Origin: Dyadobacter sp. UC 10
GTDB lineage: Bacteria; Bacteroidota; Bacteroidia; Cytophagales; Spirosomataceae
Assembly (NCBI RefSeq): GCF_008369915.1
Contig: NZ_VSRN01000001.1
Coordinates: 2,450,001-2,514,000, forward strand
DNA: 64,000 nt
Reading direction: 5' to 3'
How positions within the stretch are numbered: position 1 is the first letter of the stretch; every line of letters starts with the position of its first letter. Shown in pieces: positions 1 through 7,954 of the stretch. Below the pieces are notes generated by a model that searched no databases, was not told where the DNA came from, and worked only from the letters and a program-made list of their open reading frames with translations. A program made the translations under genes and the position numbers.

Positions 1-587
1 TATTTCTTGACAATTTTGCGGACAAGACGCTCATCAGGTGTTTTCAATACGCACATATATGCGCCACTTGGAATAGACTTGGAATCAAACTTAACTTGAT
101 GAAGCCCCTTGCCTTGATGCTGTGCTTCAACTAATTGGCGGATGCGTTGACCCGACACAGTTATTAATTCGATACTTATCACATTGTCTGTTGGCAACCA
201 ATAATCAATTTGGACACTGCTTTCGAAGGGATTAGGATACGAGCTAATATTAATTACTGCTTTATCCAGTTCGCTTATATGGTGTTCTTCAAGCCTGGTT
301 TGATTATTTAACGATTCAACCTCTTCTATCTTTGCATGAAGAAAGGAACCATTGGCGACATGAAACCCAGGCCTGAACGCAATTTCCTGGCCTGCTATCA
401 AATCGACCGATCCTGAATTAATAGATTTATACGCAACGATATTTTTGGTAGCCTTCAAAGAAATACGTCCACCATTCACATTCGAATGGAGTATTTGGGT
501 TTTGGGTGTCAATTTTTGACAAAAACCAGGGCCGGCAGACAAAGTCAGGACGACTAAAATTGCATGAGGAATAAATAATTTTTTCAT
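1..587 (-). CDS. Secreted protein with T9SS C-terminal sorting domain (3' end at window edge)
   Basis: The reading frame starts with ATG at 587 and runs leftward for 195 codons; the last two visible bases are TA, so the stop codon is probably cut by a single base. Residues 1-23 form a signal peptide (Lys-Lys, hydrophobic core, GFC-Q). Residues 64-82 carry a GQEIAFRPGFHVANGS stretch of the kind found in Bacteroidota extracellular repeat domains. From residue 117 (YPNPF) to the end it matches a type IX secretion type A sorting domain, with a GQRI turn and a final SGAYMCVLKT strand and basic tail. It is thus predicted to be exported and sorted by T9SS; no catalytic domain is visible, and the rest of the chain is too short for one. 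The function is unknown. Confidence 0.8.
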   Translation of the reverse strand, partial: MKKLFIPHAILVVLTLSAGPGFCQKLTPKTQILHSNVNGGRISLKATKNIVAYKSINSGSVDLIAGQEIAFRPGFHVANGSFLHAKIEEVESLNNQTRLEEHHISELDKAVINISSYPNPFESSVQIDYWLPTDNVISIELITVSGQRIRQLVEAQHQGKGLHQVKFDSKSIPSGAYMCVLKTPDERLVRKIVKK

Positions 588-723
588 CTAATAGAGTATA
601 GGTGGGCGAAGAGTGCATGTATCCAAAGTCACACTTGTAACCAGCACAAAGGTTTTCCTTTTTTCATTAGCCACAACTACAAAATTGTAGAAAAACTGAT
701 ATAAAATTATAGAATTAATAGAA

Positions 724-1308
724 CTAGCATGCCGACTTCAATCTACTTACATAATTTGGCGTTATCCCCAGATACGATGCAATAAATCTCTGAGGGGCCC
801 TTAGAAACAGGCCCCGGGAGTGGTCGTAAAAATCTTTAAGCCTGTCATTTGCAGAGTGAAGTTTCATTTCCCGAAGTTTTTGACGGCTTGTTAAAAGGTA
901 CTGCTCATAAAGCACACGTGCCAAGCCAGAGATCTCGGGATGCTCATCATACAACCTGTTCAGGTCTTGGCGCGTAATGTAAGTCAGTTCTGATGGTTCT
1001 AAGGTCTCAATAGATTGCTGGGCAGGCACATCGTTGATAAAGCTTTCAAAACAGGTAAATAGCTCATTTTCTTTGGCAAACCATTCCGTGATCTGAATAA
1101 AATTTCCTTTCATTGTATACGAATAGTATCCGTGGGTAAGCCCGCTATTTATAAACCAAAGTTTCTCGCATCTCTCTCCTTCTATCAATAATAGTTTTCC
1201 TTTTGGCACTTTGACAGTCTTCAACATATTCGTCAAAACGGATGCTGCTGACTTTGTAAACGTACCAATATCAGAAAGTCTCCTAAAAAGCTCGTCTTCT
1301 GTTATCAT
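724..1308 (-). CDS. Crp/Fnr-family transcriptional regulator
   Basis: A 194-residue protein of the usual length for Bacteroidota Crp/Fnr-like regulators when translated from the ATG at 1308; an upstream in-frame ATG at 1443 would add 45 residues that do not look like the family. Residues about 25-115 form the cyclic-nucleotide-binding-like beta roll (KGKLLLIEGE, LWFINSGLTHGYY), and residues about 165-194 form the C-terminal helix-turn-helix (RFIASYLGITPNYVSRLK). The ligand is unknown; many members of this group have lost the cAMP-binding residues. It is isolated: the neighbours on both sides are unrelated, so no target can be inferred. Confidence 0.85.
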   Translation of the reverse strand: MITEDELFRRLSDIGTFTKSAASVLTNMLKTVKVPKGKLLLIEGERCEKLWFINSGLTHGYYSYTMKGNFIQITEWFAKENELFTCFESFINDVPAQQSIETLEPSELTYITRQDLNRLYDEHPEISGLARVLYEQYLLTSRQKLREMKLHSANDRLKDFYDHSRGLFLRAPQRFIASYLGITPNYVSRLKSAC

Positions 1309-1585
1309 AAAGTCATTTAGATGTTCGATCAATGGACAAACTAATGTGATCCTTAACCATCGACACCTTTTTTCGACGAATGCATGTTTTAGTTCGATCA
1401 ATGTTGGAATTTTTTCGACTAGGATATTGACCTGTCTCTGCAAATCTGCCTACCTGAATTTCTTGTACTCTTGGAGAACCGGATGTTCCTACCGAAAAAA
1501 AATTTTGTGATTGCCGCAGAATAATGTTATTATTGAAATCATATTTTTGATACTAATAATATCAAAAACGATAATGTAACTTATT

Positions 1586-1774
1586 ATGGAAACTGCATTG
1601 ACAAAAAGTGAGCTGGTTGCCAGGCTGCGAAACGATATCCTCTCTTTGCAGGGTTTCCTTACATCAGCTCCCGGCGTAAAAAATGACGATGTCGGCCTGG
1701 GGCCGGTAATGAAGGCCTTTCCCAGGGCGTGTTCCCGCGTGTCGGTATGCACGAGTGGAGAGAATGGATACTGA
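1586..1774 (+). pseudogene. imuA-like remnant, truncated and frameshifted
   Basis: The 62-residue frame resembles the N-terminus of Bacteroidota ImuA (the SulA/RecA-like partner of an error-prone polymerase): ARLRNDILSLQGF, then VGLGPVMKAFP. After AFP the expected motif (FP-GVFP-G--HEF) continues in another frame, where bases 1723-1755 read QGVFPRVGMHEW; a one-base loss near 1723 explains this. After about 1760 no ImuA-like sequence follows in any frame, whereas complete ImuA has well over 200 residues, and no imuB or dnaE2 lies nearby. I therefore read this as a decayed gene end. Family assignment rests on recall of the motif, so it is tentative. Confidence 0.45.
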
Positions 1775-2122
1775 GGACGAACGCAAATCGCACTCGACAA
1801 AAGGTATACCGAAATATACGAGTGCATGGATAAGCTATAAGTCATATTCGATCGAAATGACATCAAACAAGAAACGATATGACCAGCGAAGAAAATAAAA
1901 TACATTATTATGTATATTCGCACATTGCATTAAACTCATTAATGCGAAAATTTTAGGTAGTGCACCTAACTGGAGGCTCCGAATTACCACTTTGAAAGCT
2001 CCAATACAGTTAGGACGCAGGCGCCGGTTCGGCGTAGCTGTGTCTTTTGTATTGGAAAGGGCCGTGGTAAGCCTGGAGCTAAGCATCAGATAGGTTACGC
2101 CTTTTTTATCGGCTAATACCTT
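1775..2122. other. Intergenic stretch with a GC-rich, hairpin-rich core
   Basis: No credible gene. The core 1961-2090 is richer in G+C than its flanks and can fold: an 8-bp stem CCTAACTG/CAGTTAGG (1964-1971 with 2005-2012 region) enclosing a smaller GGAG/CTCC pairing, followed by a second hairpin GACGCA...TGTGTC with an inner GCCG/CGGC stem (about 2014-2044). A minus-strand frame of 83 codons crosses it but has no recognisable domain. It may be a structured RNA, a recombination site or a remnant of another element. Confidence 0.4.
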
Positions 2123-2554
2123 ATGAAAAACCTACCCACTACTGTCAAGATATTTATCTTTTGGTCAATTTTGATCCCTTTATTCTGCTTGATTGCATTT
2201 CTCCAAATGGCCACAACAATCGAACTTTACCAGAATTTCGACGAAGTTTGGCAGTGGACAACCATCATGCTCTACATTACTGTTTGCTGTGCAATAATTT
2301 ACGGATTCTTCTTTCTGTGCGTGCGGCTTTCAGAGAAAATTGGAATTAAGGGTGGTCTTTTAAAGACGACCGCAAGAGTTTTGGCAACGATAGGATTTCT
2401 TGTTTCCGTCTGGGTTATCTTCTTTGAAGTTGATATTGAACAAACCCCTTTAGGAATGATTGCCACTAAAACTGTAATGACTTTCTCTTCACTGTTTACC
2501 CTTTATCTCTCTTTTCAGATAGGCAAGGCGTATTATGAAAATCTGAAATCTTAG
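2123..2554 (+). CDS. Small four-helix membrane protein, function unknown
   Basis: A 143-residue protein with four hydrophobic segments, at about residues 8-29, 45-68, 84-103 and 113-135, separated by short charged loops (RLSEKIGIKGG, FFEVDIEQTP). The start follows an A+T-rich leader and the N-terminus is MKNLPTTVKIF. The pattern (DUF-type inner-membrane protein, N-terminus inside) is common in Bacteroidota, where such proteins are often next to small HTH regulators; here no such partner is seen. It stands alone in the gene-poor strip left of the integrated element. No family is recognised. Confidence 0.7.
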   Translation: MKNLPTTVKIFIFWSILIPLFCLIAFLQMATTIELYQNFDEVWQWTTIMLYITVCCAIIYGFFFLCVRLSEKIGIKGGLLKTTARVLATIGFLVSVWVIFFEVDIEQTPLGMIATKTVMTFSSLFTLYLSFQIGKAYYENLKS

Positions 2555-2668
2555 ATGGCAATAAGTGTAATATCTCATACCAGTATGCCTTATGCCCTCG
2601 CATTAACATTTGAAATATCAAAATGACTGGCAATAAGCTACTTACTCACAAAAGAAGTAATTCTAAAA

Positions 2669-2694
2669 ACAAATTTAGACTACTCTAAATTTGT
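2669..2694. repeat. Perfect 10-bp inverted repeat, 6-nt loop
   Basis: ACAAATTTAG at 2669-2678 and CTAAATTTGT at 2685-2694 are exact reverse complements around the spacer ACTACT. It is A+T-rich and lacks a following T-run, so it is not a typical intrinsic terminator. A smaller GCGGC/GCCGC pairing follows at about 2702-2712. Confidence 0.7.
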
Positions 2695-3374
2695 TTAGAT
2701 GCGGCTGCCGCTCGTTGCTACAAACTGATTAGTTTAGTACACGGAAATTTACCTTATCTAAAGTACTTTGAATAAACCACTCCCATTCATTATAAGAATT
2801 GATCGTGGGCGGCGTAGCGCGGCAGCATTCTTTGTGATCAGATTTGTAAAAAGTATCATTTGCATATAGAAGGAGTTTGATTATCCGCTTTAAAATAGGA
2901 AAACCTATCTTTTTCTACATTAGCTGACAAGCATGGACTACATATTTTCCAGGAATAGTTACTTTCACTTATCTCGACCCGAATGAATGTAAATAGTTTA
3001 CAAATCTTAGTACCCAGTTCTGATCAATAATCTCTTGCCGTTTGATGCTGCGCTAGCGTGTGGCGTCCCAGAATCCAAAGAACATGCGCCGTTTTTTAAA
3101 CACCCCACGGGTAGCGCCAAATTTAATTCTGAAAAAACAATCCATTGGAACGATTAACAGAATATGCTAATAACTCTATTGCAATTATTCAGTATCTAAG
3201 CAGCAAAAAATATCACGCAGTGTTAGCTTTTAGGAAACAAAATTTGCAGCAGCCAATGCCTGCACAACTATGGACACTATTATCTCAACTGTGATTGAAA
3301 TTCCTGAACTGCCACGCTGCAGCGTATATTCGCAATGAAGGATTCAAGCTTATCTCAATCAATTCTCGCATGCT

Positions 3375-3497
3375 GTCATATGACGTACCGTGTCTTTTCG
3401 TTACCTACCCTGCCTAGCGATATCGCTTCACTAATAATGTGGCGTCGATAAGAAGGAAAATTTCCAAAGAATATGAGCGACGGTATTTGCATGCAAA
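3375..3497. repeat. Cluster of three perfect palindromes
   Basis: GTCATATGAC (3375-3384), AGCGATATCGCT (3416-3427) and TTTGCATGCAAA (3486-3497) are each perfectly self-complementary and lie within 123 bp of gene-free DNA. They differ in sequence, so they are not copies of one site. Protein-binding or nicking sites of the neighbouring element are possible; chance is not excluded. Confidence 0.5.
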
Positions 3498-4094
3498 GCT
3501 GGCACAAGGATCAGCTCCAAATAATATTCTTGATAATTGCATAGCCATAACCAAAAACAATATTTAATATACAGCGAATACTGTTTTTGCCTAAAATATT
3601 CTGGTGTGAGGTGCAAAAATCAATTGCGTTTACATTTTGACAAACTGATCCCCAAATGTTATTTGGATTGTGTTCAGCTAGAGCAGCATTCCAGTAAAAT
3701 ACAAGAAATATATTTATCGGCAATGCAGATCATCAAGTGCCATTCTAATATCAAAGACAGACAAAATACCTATAAATACGGCATCCCCTTTCCAATCAAA
3801 TAACTAATGATTTTTATCTAAACTCAATTCAGAATGATCATTCACAAAAAAGACAGCGCAGTGTTTGAATGGCCAGTCAATTGTTTGCGAACAATCTCCT
3901 TTTTGCCCGGGCGGGGCCGGGCGCGTACACCTGCTGCGCAGTACGCTATTTACTTGAACGGTCTGCTTTACGCTGCCCTATTAAACAGAACATTGGGATT
4001 CCATAGATTCTGGATGATGTCCCAAAATCCTTGTGGATACTAAATGCTTAATTTGGGACATTCTATAACCGTAACAGATAATGGTAGTAAAACA

Positions 4095-5000
4095 TTATGA
4101 GTGTGCCAGCTCAGCCCACTTCTGCTTAATTAACTGCGATATATCTGCAATCATGGGGAAAGCGAATCGCGAACGAAACTTGTTTTCTAAACGCACTTGC
4201 ATTTTCCGTGCCGACTCATATTGGGTTTTCACTTCAAAATCGGGCAGAAAGGGTCTTTCCCAAAATTCCTTAAGACATCCACGCAGAAAAAGCTCGCGCT
4301 CCGAAACTGTTAGTCGCCCAAGATCAATATCATCATTACGGAATAAAATTCTATCAAAGCATTTAACTAAAAGAGTTCCCAATTTTTGGTAGTTAACAGG
4401 GTCAAGTAGATCGTCAATCACCTTGATCATTATGCCTTTATTACGGAGAAAGGCCATAGTCTTTACTCTTATCTCAAATCTTAATATGTTCCCTGAAAGC
4501 TTAAATTGAGTTGCTTTGTCATAGATTTTAATTGTAAACTGGTTTGTTTCGCACTGGTAATAACTTATGTCACCCCTTATGCGTTCGAATGGAATACCCT
4601 TATAAGTCAACAAATTACTTAGTACACGACTAACTGGACAAGTCAATTTGATATTAACGCCGAACTCAAGATTATTTAGAATCTCCTTCTCCGTATGAAT
4701 TCCTAATTCTGTCCTAAGGATACCAAGTGCGCAACTCAATTTGTGTTTATCAAAATCGTCTGAATTATCCTGCCCATTATTATACAGACGATGCACGCTT
4801 CCGCGCATTTCTATGCGATACCATCCCTTCTCTGAACCATAAGCTATAAATTTTAGGCCCTTGTAATTTGCATATGACCGGCTACCCGTCAAATCTTCTC
4901 CGTTCATTACATCATGCCGTCCATTGAATTTGAGTCGAGAATTTCCCATTAAGAGCTCAACCGGAGTAAGTAGCGTAAGACATTTGATACCGTCGAACAT
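4095..5000 (-). CDS. Rolling-circle-type replication initiation protein, putative
   Basis: A 301-residue protein that resembles the phage G2P/X and Rep proteins of small Bacteroidota elements: beta-rich N-terminal half, then TIKIYDKATQF (YDK at 160-162) followed by ILRFEIRVK (173-180), the pairing seen around the catalytic region of this group, where a Tyr would nick the origin. I do not see a clear His-hydrophobic-His metal motif, so activity is not proven. It is the last gene of the integrase block; its ATG (4998-5000) follows the stop of the HTH gene by one base, implying co-expression. The likely role is replication or single-strand processing of the excised element. Confidence 0.55.
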   Translation of the reverse strand: MFDGIKCLTLLTPVELLMGNSRLKFNGRHDVMNGEDLTGSRSYANYKGLKFIAYGSEKGWYRIEMRGSVHRLYNNGQDNSDDFDKHKLSCALGILRTELGIHTEKEILNNLEFGVNIKLTCPVSRVLSNLLTYKGIPFERIRGDISYYQCETNQFTIKIYDKATQFKLSGNILRFEIRVKTMAFLRNKGIMIKVIDDLLDPVNYQKLGTLLVKCFDRILFRNDDIDLGRLTVSERELFLRGCLKEFWERPFLPDFEVKTQYESARKMQVRLENKFRSRFAFPMIADISQLIKQKWAELAHS

Positions 5001-5001
5001 G

Positions 5002-5301
5002 TCATTTCCGCTTATAACGTAGTGACTTAATCGTTTCTGTAGCAGATGCGATACTTGAACCCTTAATCCTGATTCGGCCCTTGAATCTTACGGCATCAAG
5101 TATACCTGTTTTGATATATTGGTCGATCGTAGGTAAACTTAGCTGAAGCAGGCTTGACACTTCCTTCCTGGTAAGAAAATCCTTGTGGACCGGTGGATCT
5201 TTCGGGGGCTGCCAGTTTTGCAATGCCCGAATGACTGAATTGTGGATGAGTTGCTCTAGTTCCGACTCATCAAAAGAAGTGATTTGAAATATTTTTGCCA
5301 T
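5002..5301 (-). CDS. Helix-turn-helix DNA-binding protein (excisionase-like)
   Basis: From the ATG at 5301 the product has 99 residues, the usual size of the HTH_17/MerR-like proteins carried by Bacteroidota mobile elements; a longer frame from 5382 adds a leader unlike the family. Residues about 42-85 (FLTRKEVSSLLQLSLPTIDQY and a basic wing, VRFKGRIRIKGSS) make the winged HTH. Such proteins act as excision factors or regulators of element genes. It lies between the unknown 278-residue gene and the Rep-like gene, with only one base separating its stop from the Rep-like start. Confidence 0.75.
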   Translation of the reverse strand: MAKIFQITSFDESELEQLIHNSVIRALQNWQPPKDPPVHKDFLTRKEVSSLLQLSLPTIDQYIKTGILDAVRFKGRIRIKGSSIASATETIKSLRYKRK

Positions 5302-5389
5302 AACACAAGACTTTGTTGTTCTTGGTGCCAAAGCAAAAGAAAGGTGAAGATATTTAACAGTCGAGAGACTCTCTCTAAGCAAGTAGGAG

Positions 5390-6226
5390 CTAACCTAGAT
5401 CAGAATATGGCGGTATAGAAAACTTGGCTTTTTTGAGTTCACTCAAAGAATTACCGTCTAAAGAAATTTCTTTTTCTAGATTAGCTATGGTAGTACTTCC
5501 AAAATCAAACACACTCCAAGATATTTTTGCAGTTTTTCTATATGACCACTCGGAACTGTACAGCGGCGCCTCAATGTAGCCATTATTGATTAATTGCTGG
5601 ATAATAAATCCGGCAACAGAAGGCCTACACAAGAACCGTAACTTCTCATGACTATTAAAAAGTCGATTTGCCGGCTCAGCAGATGATTCAACTCCTTTTA
5701 TATCAACACTGGTATGAATCACATAAGCCGTATCAATAATGTGAGCCATTCCTATTAAATAGCGGACAATGGTACCTACTCGATCTAACATTTCGAAATC
5801 AACTTCCCGTATGGTCTCATCTCCATTGCTATTGGTTAAATACGAGACCCGGTCCTGCAATACTGGAATGAGTATTTGGTAGCTTGAAAGGCGACTTTGA
5901 CAATCTGCAAACCTCAGGCGCAAGTATTGCAAATATCTTATCTTATCAGCTAAGAGGTTTTTCGTCGCCAACGTTGTACTTACCTCTCTTTCGAACTCTC
6001 TAAGCACGTTTGTTTTGCGATCTAAACCCCACTTTACAAGATGTCTATCTAGATATTCCAAGGTTTCAACAGTTGGCAATATCCATCCAAAAGACTTGGT
6101 TGTTTTACCCTGCCAGTCCTTGACATCATAGTCAGAATGTGCTGTCAAAGCCTCGTTGAACAATCCATAGAGTAGTTCTTCCCAGCGATTAATGGCCTGA
6201 TCTGAATATTCCAAGTAAGTCGACAT
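5390..6226 (-). CDS. Element-encoded protein of unknown function (278 aa)
   Basis: No family is recognised with confidence. The protein is mostly helical and soluble with no signal peptide or membrane segment. A central section (about residues 55-130: LEYLDRHLVKWGLDRKTNVLREF, then Leu/Tyr/Arg-rich helices) and a C-terminal part with a predicted helical DNA-binding-like section (FIIQQLINNGYIEAP) faintly recall RteC-like regulators of Bacteroides conjugative transposons, but this is only an impression. It lies 11 bp after the integrase stop and 88 bp before the HTH start, so it is probably co-transcribed with both and serves element maintenance or excision control. Confidence 0.65.
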   Translation of the reverse strand: MSTYLEYSDQAINRWEELLYGLFNEALTAHSDYDVKDWQGKTTKSFGWILPTVETLEYLDRHLVKWGLDRKTNVLREFEREVSTTLATKNLLADKIRYLQYLRLRFADCQSRLSSYQILIPVLQDRVSYLTNSNGDETIREVDFEMLDRVGTIVRYLIGMAHIIDTAYVIHTSVDIKGVESSAEPANRLFNSHEKLRFLCRPSVAGFIIQQLINNGYIEAPLYSSEWSYRKTAKISWSVFDFGSTTIANLEKEISLDGNSLSELKKAKFSIPPYSDLG

Positions 6227-6237
6227 CGTTGATAAAT

Positions 6238-7539
6238 CTATTTAAAATGATCATGGGCAAGCATCCTCATCGCTGTTTCCTCTCCCGAAACTTTAATATA
6301 CTTCATGAAAGCTAATTCCGTTTTATGACCTGTTATACGCATTATGTCAATCGTCGGTACTGATGCAAGATATGCATTGGTTGCAAAAGACCGGCGAGCT
6401 GTATGAGTCGAAATGACTTTATGTTTTTCAACATAAGAAATCACACGTCTCCCACCTTTCGTGATTGCTGTTTCCGTCATCTCATTAAGCCCGGCCCTAT
6501 TTCCAATCTCTTTAATATACTCATTCATTTTCTGGTTACTTATAGGACTTGGGATAGCAGACGCATATTTCTCGAAAATTTTTGATACCCTGGGATTAAT
6601 GGGGATGGTAACCTGTGATTGGGTCTTGCTTGTAATAATTTTCAACAATTGCCCATTGTGAATAATGTTCTCTTTGCGGAGCTGGGAAAAGTCAGAGAAT
6701 CGCAAGCCAGTGTAGCATCCAATCAGAAATAAGTCGCGGACTCTATCAAGTTTTTTATCTTTTTGTAAGTCTAACTCAAAAATTTTATCTAAGTCGATAT
6801 TTCTCAAGTATATCGCTACTGACTCTTCATTGGGCTTATTAAATTCATCACTTTCAAATATTCTATTATCATGAAGCCCTTCTGCTCCCGCAGCGCGCAT
6901 CCAAGCTTTTAAATGCTTAATCTGGTTACCAATGCTATTGCTCGCATATTGTTTGCTGTTCGTTAGCCACTTGATAAACTTCTGATGAAAATTAAGATCA
7001 ATACTGTCGAAGTCTATTTGCAAGTTTCGAAATGCCTGAAATTCGTAGAGATTTGTAAGTGTAGTCTGATGAGTTTTTAAAGTTACCGGCATATATCTTT
7101 TGTTCCGCCTGCGAACTAATCTCTCTCCTGATTTAGATTCATCGATAAACCTCTGGGCAAATTCCAGCAACGTTTCTCTACGTTTTACGACCTTTTCCAA
7201 AGGGGTTCTCTTCTTAAATTCCTTATTGAGATGGGACTTGAAAAGCTCTGGTGTGACTTCTAATCCTGAGAGATCGAAGCTACGCCTCAATTCGAGAACT
7301 TTCGCTTGATACCTATCCAACTGCATATTTGCCTCCTTACAATTTCTTCTTTGTACACGATCCTGTTGATTGATAAAGAATCTCTGCTCACTTAGATTCC
7401 AATTGGCCGGTATCGCCTTTTCTCCTGTGGAATACTTCAACCGGAGACCGTTAAATCTATAAATCAGATAAATCAGAGTGGCCGATTCACTACTTGGATC
7501 TTTTAAAATAAATTTGACGTCATTTAGCGTACGCTTCAT
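6238..7539 (-). CDS. Tyrosine-type site-specific integrase
   Basis: A 433-residue integrase with the three-part Bacteroidota layout: N-terminal arm-binding domain (about 1-100), SAM-like core-binding domain (about 120-225), and catalytic domain (about 245-433). The active-site residues are all visible: Arg280 (YTGLRFSDF), Lys305 (SKTQ), His379 and Arg382 (HTARRSF), His405 (TGHKT) and the Tyr414 nucleophile (FMKYIKVS). It would insert and excise the element at the tRNA 3' end that lies 155-184 bp upstream of its start. It is the first gene of the leftward block and its promoter should lie in the A+T-rich DNA at 7545-7690. Confidence 0.93.
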   Translation of the reverse strand: MKRTLNDVKFILKDPSSESATLIYLIYRFNGLRLKYSTGEKAIPANWNLSEQRFFINQQDRVQRRNCKEANMQLDRYQAKVLELRRSFDLSGLEVTPELFKSHLNKEFKKRTPLEKVVKRRETLLEFAQRFIDESKSGERLVRRRNKRYMPVTLKTHQTTLTNLYEFQAFRNLQIDFDSIDLNFHQKFIKWLTNSKQYASNSIGNQIKHLKAWMRAAGAEGLHDNRIFESDEFNKPNEESVAIYLRNIDLDKIFELDLQKDKKLDRVRDLFLIGCYTGLRFSDFSQLRKENIIHNGQLLKIITSKTQSQVTIPINPRVSKIFEKYASAIPSPISNQKMNEYIKEIGNRAGLNEMTETAITKGGRRVISYVEKHKVISTHTARRSFATNAYLASVPTIDIMRITGHKTELAFMKYIKVSGEETAMRMLAHDHFK

Positions 7540-7693
7540 CTTGGCTTTTCTTTTAGAGCAAACATATTAAGGGGACGTATTAGGGGTCGGAAACTATTTA
7601 CTTACCCTTGCTATTATAAGTAAAATTAACAAAAAATTACTTTGTATATTGCCTTTATTTCAGATAATTAGTAAAGAAAGGCAAAGATCAAAC

Positions 7694-7722
7694 AAAAAGG
7701 TTCGAGTCCTTGTCGGCCAACA
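7694..7722 (+). other. tRNA 3'-end fragment, probable attachment site (attR)
   Basis: The sequence reads AAAGG TTCGAGT CCTTG then TCGGCCA-ACA: a T-arm with a canonical TTCGA loop and four of five stem pairs, then the 3' acceptor strand. The upstream part (A+T-rich) has no D-arm or anticodon arm, so this is not a full tRNA. An intrinsic terminator follows at once, as it would after a tRNA gene. The adjacent integrase makes an att site the natural reading. Confidence 0.7.
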
Positions 7723-7730
7723 GTAACTTG

Positions 7731-7761
7731 AAAGAGCTCAGTTTTCTGAGCTCTTTTTTTG
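7731..7761 (+). terminator. Intrinsic terminator behind the tRNA fragment
   Basis: AAGAGCTCAG (7732-7741), TTTT loop, CTGAGCTCTT (7746-7755), then a run of T to 7760. A 10-bp perfect stem; it probably terminated the tRNA transcript before the element inserted. Confidence 0.85.
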
Positions 7762-7954
7762 TGCCTTCCTTTTTAAGAATGTGTACAAATTACAATGTCG
7801 AAATGCTGCACATAGAGCCGGAAACGCACTATTTAGCTCGTAAAGACTGTATTAAGATACAAATACTTCATTTTGGTGACTTGTAGCATTTGGATAGTAT
7901 AAAATTTCCAGATGAAATATTACATTTATATGTTTTAACCTAAACAGCACCCAT

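Larger units (their letters stand above)
2555..4094. other. Gene-free strip of about 1.5 kb with palindromes
   Basis: No frame in this stretch has a convincing start, codon usage or domain; the longest candidates (for example 3537-3803 plus, 3834-4043 plus) look random and are A+T-rich. It does contain a perfect 10-bp hairpin (2669-2694), three perfect 10-12 bp palindromes within 125 bp (3375-3497) and a GC-rich hairpin (3905-3922) just beyond the 3' end of the Rep-like gene. It could hold cis-acting sites of the integrated element, a noncoding RNA, or decayed genes. Confidence 0.6.
4095..7722. mobile_element. Right end of an integrated element bounded by a tRNA 3' fragment
   Basis: Four leftward genes form one tight block: tyrosine integrase (6238-7539), unknown 278-residue protein, HTH protein, and Rep-like protein (4095-5000), with gaps of 1-90 bp. 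Right of the integrase start, 7694-7722 reads as the T-arm and 3' acceptor strand of a tRNA, the classical footprint of integration into a tRNA 3' end. The tRNA fragment points rightward, so the intact tRNA and left end should lie to the left; no intact tRNA is visible in 1-4094, so the left end is probably outside the window. No relaxase, TraG or packaging gene is seen here. Confidence 0.65.

Noticed and set aside
1489-1923. 144-codon minus-strand frame left of the membrane gene
   Set aside because: Unrecognisable product in the region of the imuA remnant; the remnant on the plus strand explains the sequence better.
1835-2086. 83-codon minus-strand frame
   Set aside because: Crosses the hairpin-rich GC core; no domain, no clear start signal. 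I kept the stretch as a structured region instead.
3834-4043. 69-codon plus-strand frame next to the Rep-like gene
   Set aside because: Composition is unlike the genes here and it spans a GC-rich hairpin; it is probably not coding.
7694-7722. Complete tRNA gene
   Set aside because: Only the T-arm and 3' acceptor strand are present; D-arm and anticodon arm are missing upstream.
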